The notes beneath the pieces were generated by a model. That model made no database searches and was not told the DNA's origin. It was given only the letters and a program-made list of their open reading frames with translations. Shown here in pieces: positions 5,813-7,018 of a DNA stretch of 7,018 nt. Positions within the stretch are counted from its first letter, which is position 1. Every line of letters begins with the position of its first letter. Origin of the DNA: Phycisphaerales bacterium (GTDB lineage: Bacteria > Planctomycetota > Phycisphaerae > Sedimentisphaerales > Anaerobacaceae); NCBI GenBank assembly GCA_011057845.1, contig DSDB01000584.1:1-7018 (forward strand). Direction: 5' to 3'. Made by a program: the position numbers and the translations under genes.

Positions 5813-7015
5813 TCAGCGGATTTTGAGGGTGGCCAGGGCCAGGGCGGCGAAGGCGGCGGAGAGGAGCCAGAACCGGACGACGACCTGGGGTTCGCTCCAG
5901 CCGGCGAGGTGGAAGTGGTGGTGCAGCGGGGCGCAGCGGAACAGGCGCCTGCCGCCGGTGTACTTGAAGTAGCTCACCTGCAGCACGACGCTCATCAGTT
6001 CCATCACAAACACGCCGCCGATGACCAGCAGGAGGATCTCGTTGCGGGTCACCAGGGCCCCATAACCCATCGCCGCGCCCAGCGGCAGCGATCCGACGTC
6101 GCCCATGAAGGTCTGCGCGGGGTGGCAGTTGTACCAGAGAAAGCCCAGGACCGCCCCGAGGATAGCGGCGAAGAAGATTGCCAGCTCGCCGGCCAGCGGG
6201 ATGTGCGGCAGCAGCAGATACTGCGACCATGTGATGGGCTCATAGGAGACGCTCTGGCCGAGCGTCTCGGCGATGGCGGGGTTGGAGATGGGGATGGGCG
6301 CCCCGCGGGTCATCGTCTCGGAGACGACGTAGCACAGCACGATCAGCACGAACGAGACCATGCCCAGACATCCGGCGGCCAGGCCGTCCATCCCGTCGGC
6401 CAGGTTCACCGCGTTGCTGGTGGCCGAGATGTAGAAGATGGCGATCAGCACGAACATCCACGTCGCCAGCGGCAGGCCCTTGTCGTACAACGGCACCCAG
6501 AACTTGCGGCCGTCCGGGACGCTGGCGAAATCCATGTACAGGAACGACGAGATCAGCACCGCTCCGGCGATCTGGAAGATGAGTTTCTCCCAGGGCACCA
6601 GCCCGTCGCGGCTGCGCTGGCGGCTCTGGGCGGTGAGCTTGAGCCAGTCGTCAATGCCGCCGAGAACGGAGAACCAGATGATCAGGACGAAGGATTTTCG
6701 GACGAAGGGGTTGTTCAGGTCCGCCCACAGCAGCGTCGTGGCCACAATGGCCAGGATGATGATGAGGCCGCCCATCGTGGGGGTGTTGGCCTTTTCGCGG
6801 GTCAGTTCGTTGAGTGCGGCGTGGTGAAACTCGGGGCGGTCGCCGATCTTCTTGCGCATCAGCCAGCGGATGATGAACGGCCCGGCGAGGATGGCAATAG
6901 CGAAGCTCGTCAGAACGGCCGCGACCGACCGGAACAGGACGTTCTGGTAGGCGTAGAAGTGCAGCAGCGGGTCCCCGCGGGACTCGTGCAGATACCTGAG
7001 CAGGTGATATATCAT
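5813..7015 (-). CDS. mraY: Phospho-N-acetylmuramoyl-pentapeptide-transferase
   Basis: Integral membrane enzyme that moves phospho-MurNAc-pentapeptide from UDP to undecaprenyl phosphate, making lipid I, the first membrane step of peptidoglycan synthesis. The 400-residue protein has about ten hydrophobic segments and all family signatures: TPTMGGL at 78-84, GGIDDWLKL at 119-127 (D122, D123), NAVNLADGMDGLAAG at 201-215 (D207, D210), FMGDVGSLPLG at 303-313 (catalytic-region D306), and the APLHHHFHLAGW block at 362-373 (H365-H367). It starts MIYHLLRYL, as MraY normally does, three bases from the window edge, and is therefore complete. It is about 40 residues longer than E. coli MraY; much of the excess is a loop at about 230-265 between membrane segments. 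The gene ends 32 bases from the rmuC stop, tail to tail, with no clear terminator in between. In most bacteria mraY sits in the dcw cluster after murF; that side is outside the window. Confidence 0.97.
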   Translation of the reverse strand: MIYHLLRYLHESRGDPLLHFYAYQNVLFRSVAAVLTSFAIAILAGPFIIRWLMRKKIGDRPEFHHAALNELTREKANTPTMGGLIIILAIVATTLLWADLNNPFVRKSFVLIIWFSVLGGIDDWLKLTAQSRQRSRDGLVPWEKLIFQIAGAVLISSFLYMDFASVPDGRKFWVPLYDKGLPLATWMFVLIAIFYISATSNAVNLADGMDGLAAGCLGMVSFVLIVLCYVVSETMTRGAPIPISNPAIAETLGQSVSYEPITWSQYLLLPHIPLAGELAIFFAAILGAVLGFLWYNCHPAQTFMGDVGSLPLGAAMGYGALVTRNEILLLVIGGVFVMELMSVVLQVSYFKYTGGRRLFRCAPLHHHFHLAGWSEPQVVVRFWLLSAAFAALALATLKIR

Positions 7016-7018
7016 GCG

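Noticed and set aside
5214..6230. 338-codon open frame on the minus strand spanning rmuC and the end of mraY
   Set aside because: It crosses two securely identified genes in wrong frames and its sequence is low-complexity Arg/Gly/Ala-rich.

Overview
The window is a GC-rich bacterial chromosome segment with five genes complete in the window and one cut by its left edge. The gene set (aspS, rmuC, mraY) is ordinary housekeeping. The GC-rich coding, the MraY with an enlarged external loop, and a chromosomal terminase-like gene next to an unrecognised partner would fit a Planctomycetota/Phycisphaerae-like organism. That assignment is an inference from general impression and not a demonstrated placement.

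Layout. Positions 1-731 (minus) hold the N-terminal half of aspartyl-tRNA synthetase, with a candidate promoter at 827-855 and a short leader hairpin. Positions 887-1474 (minus) encode a small class I SAM-dependent methyltransferase. Positions 1475-1726 are a spacer with a bulged hairpin that may be a weak terminator or a REP-like remnant. Positions 1727-2467 (minus) encode a 246-residue protein I do not recognise. Positions 2468-2646 form a non-coding-looking spacer with a degenerate heptamer repeat and two perfect inverted repeats. Positions 2647-4158 (minus) encode a phage-type terminase large subunit (ATPase plus RNase H-fold nuclease) with an inserted four-cysteine cluster. Positions 4159-4364 are a divergent promoter region. 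Positions 4365-5780 (plus) encode the DNA recombination protein RmuC. Positions 5813-7015 (minus) encode MraY, a membrane enzyme of peptidoglycan synthesis, convergent with rmuC.

The most striking part is the 206-base region between the terminase gene and rmuC. It carries two divergent promoters, each an exact match to the sigma70 consensus (TTGACA, 17-base spacer, TATAAT). One drives the terminase gene and its downstream partner; the other drives rmuC. The terminase has intact-looking ATPase and nuclease residues but no portal, capsid or small-terminase gene beside it in this window, so it may be a domesticated DNA-packaging motor/nuclease or a phage remnant. It may form a two-gene unit with the unrecognised 246-residue protein. 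Its neighbour RmuC also belongs to a nuclease-like family involved in DNA rearrangement, but the genes are divergently transcribed and a functional link is only speculation.
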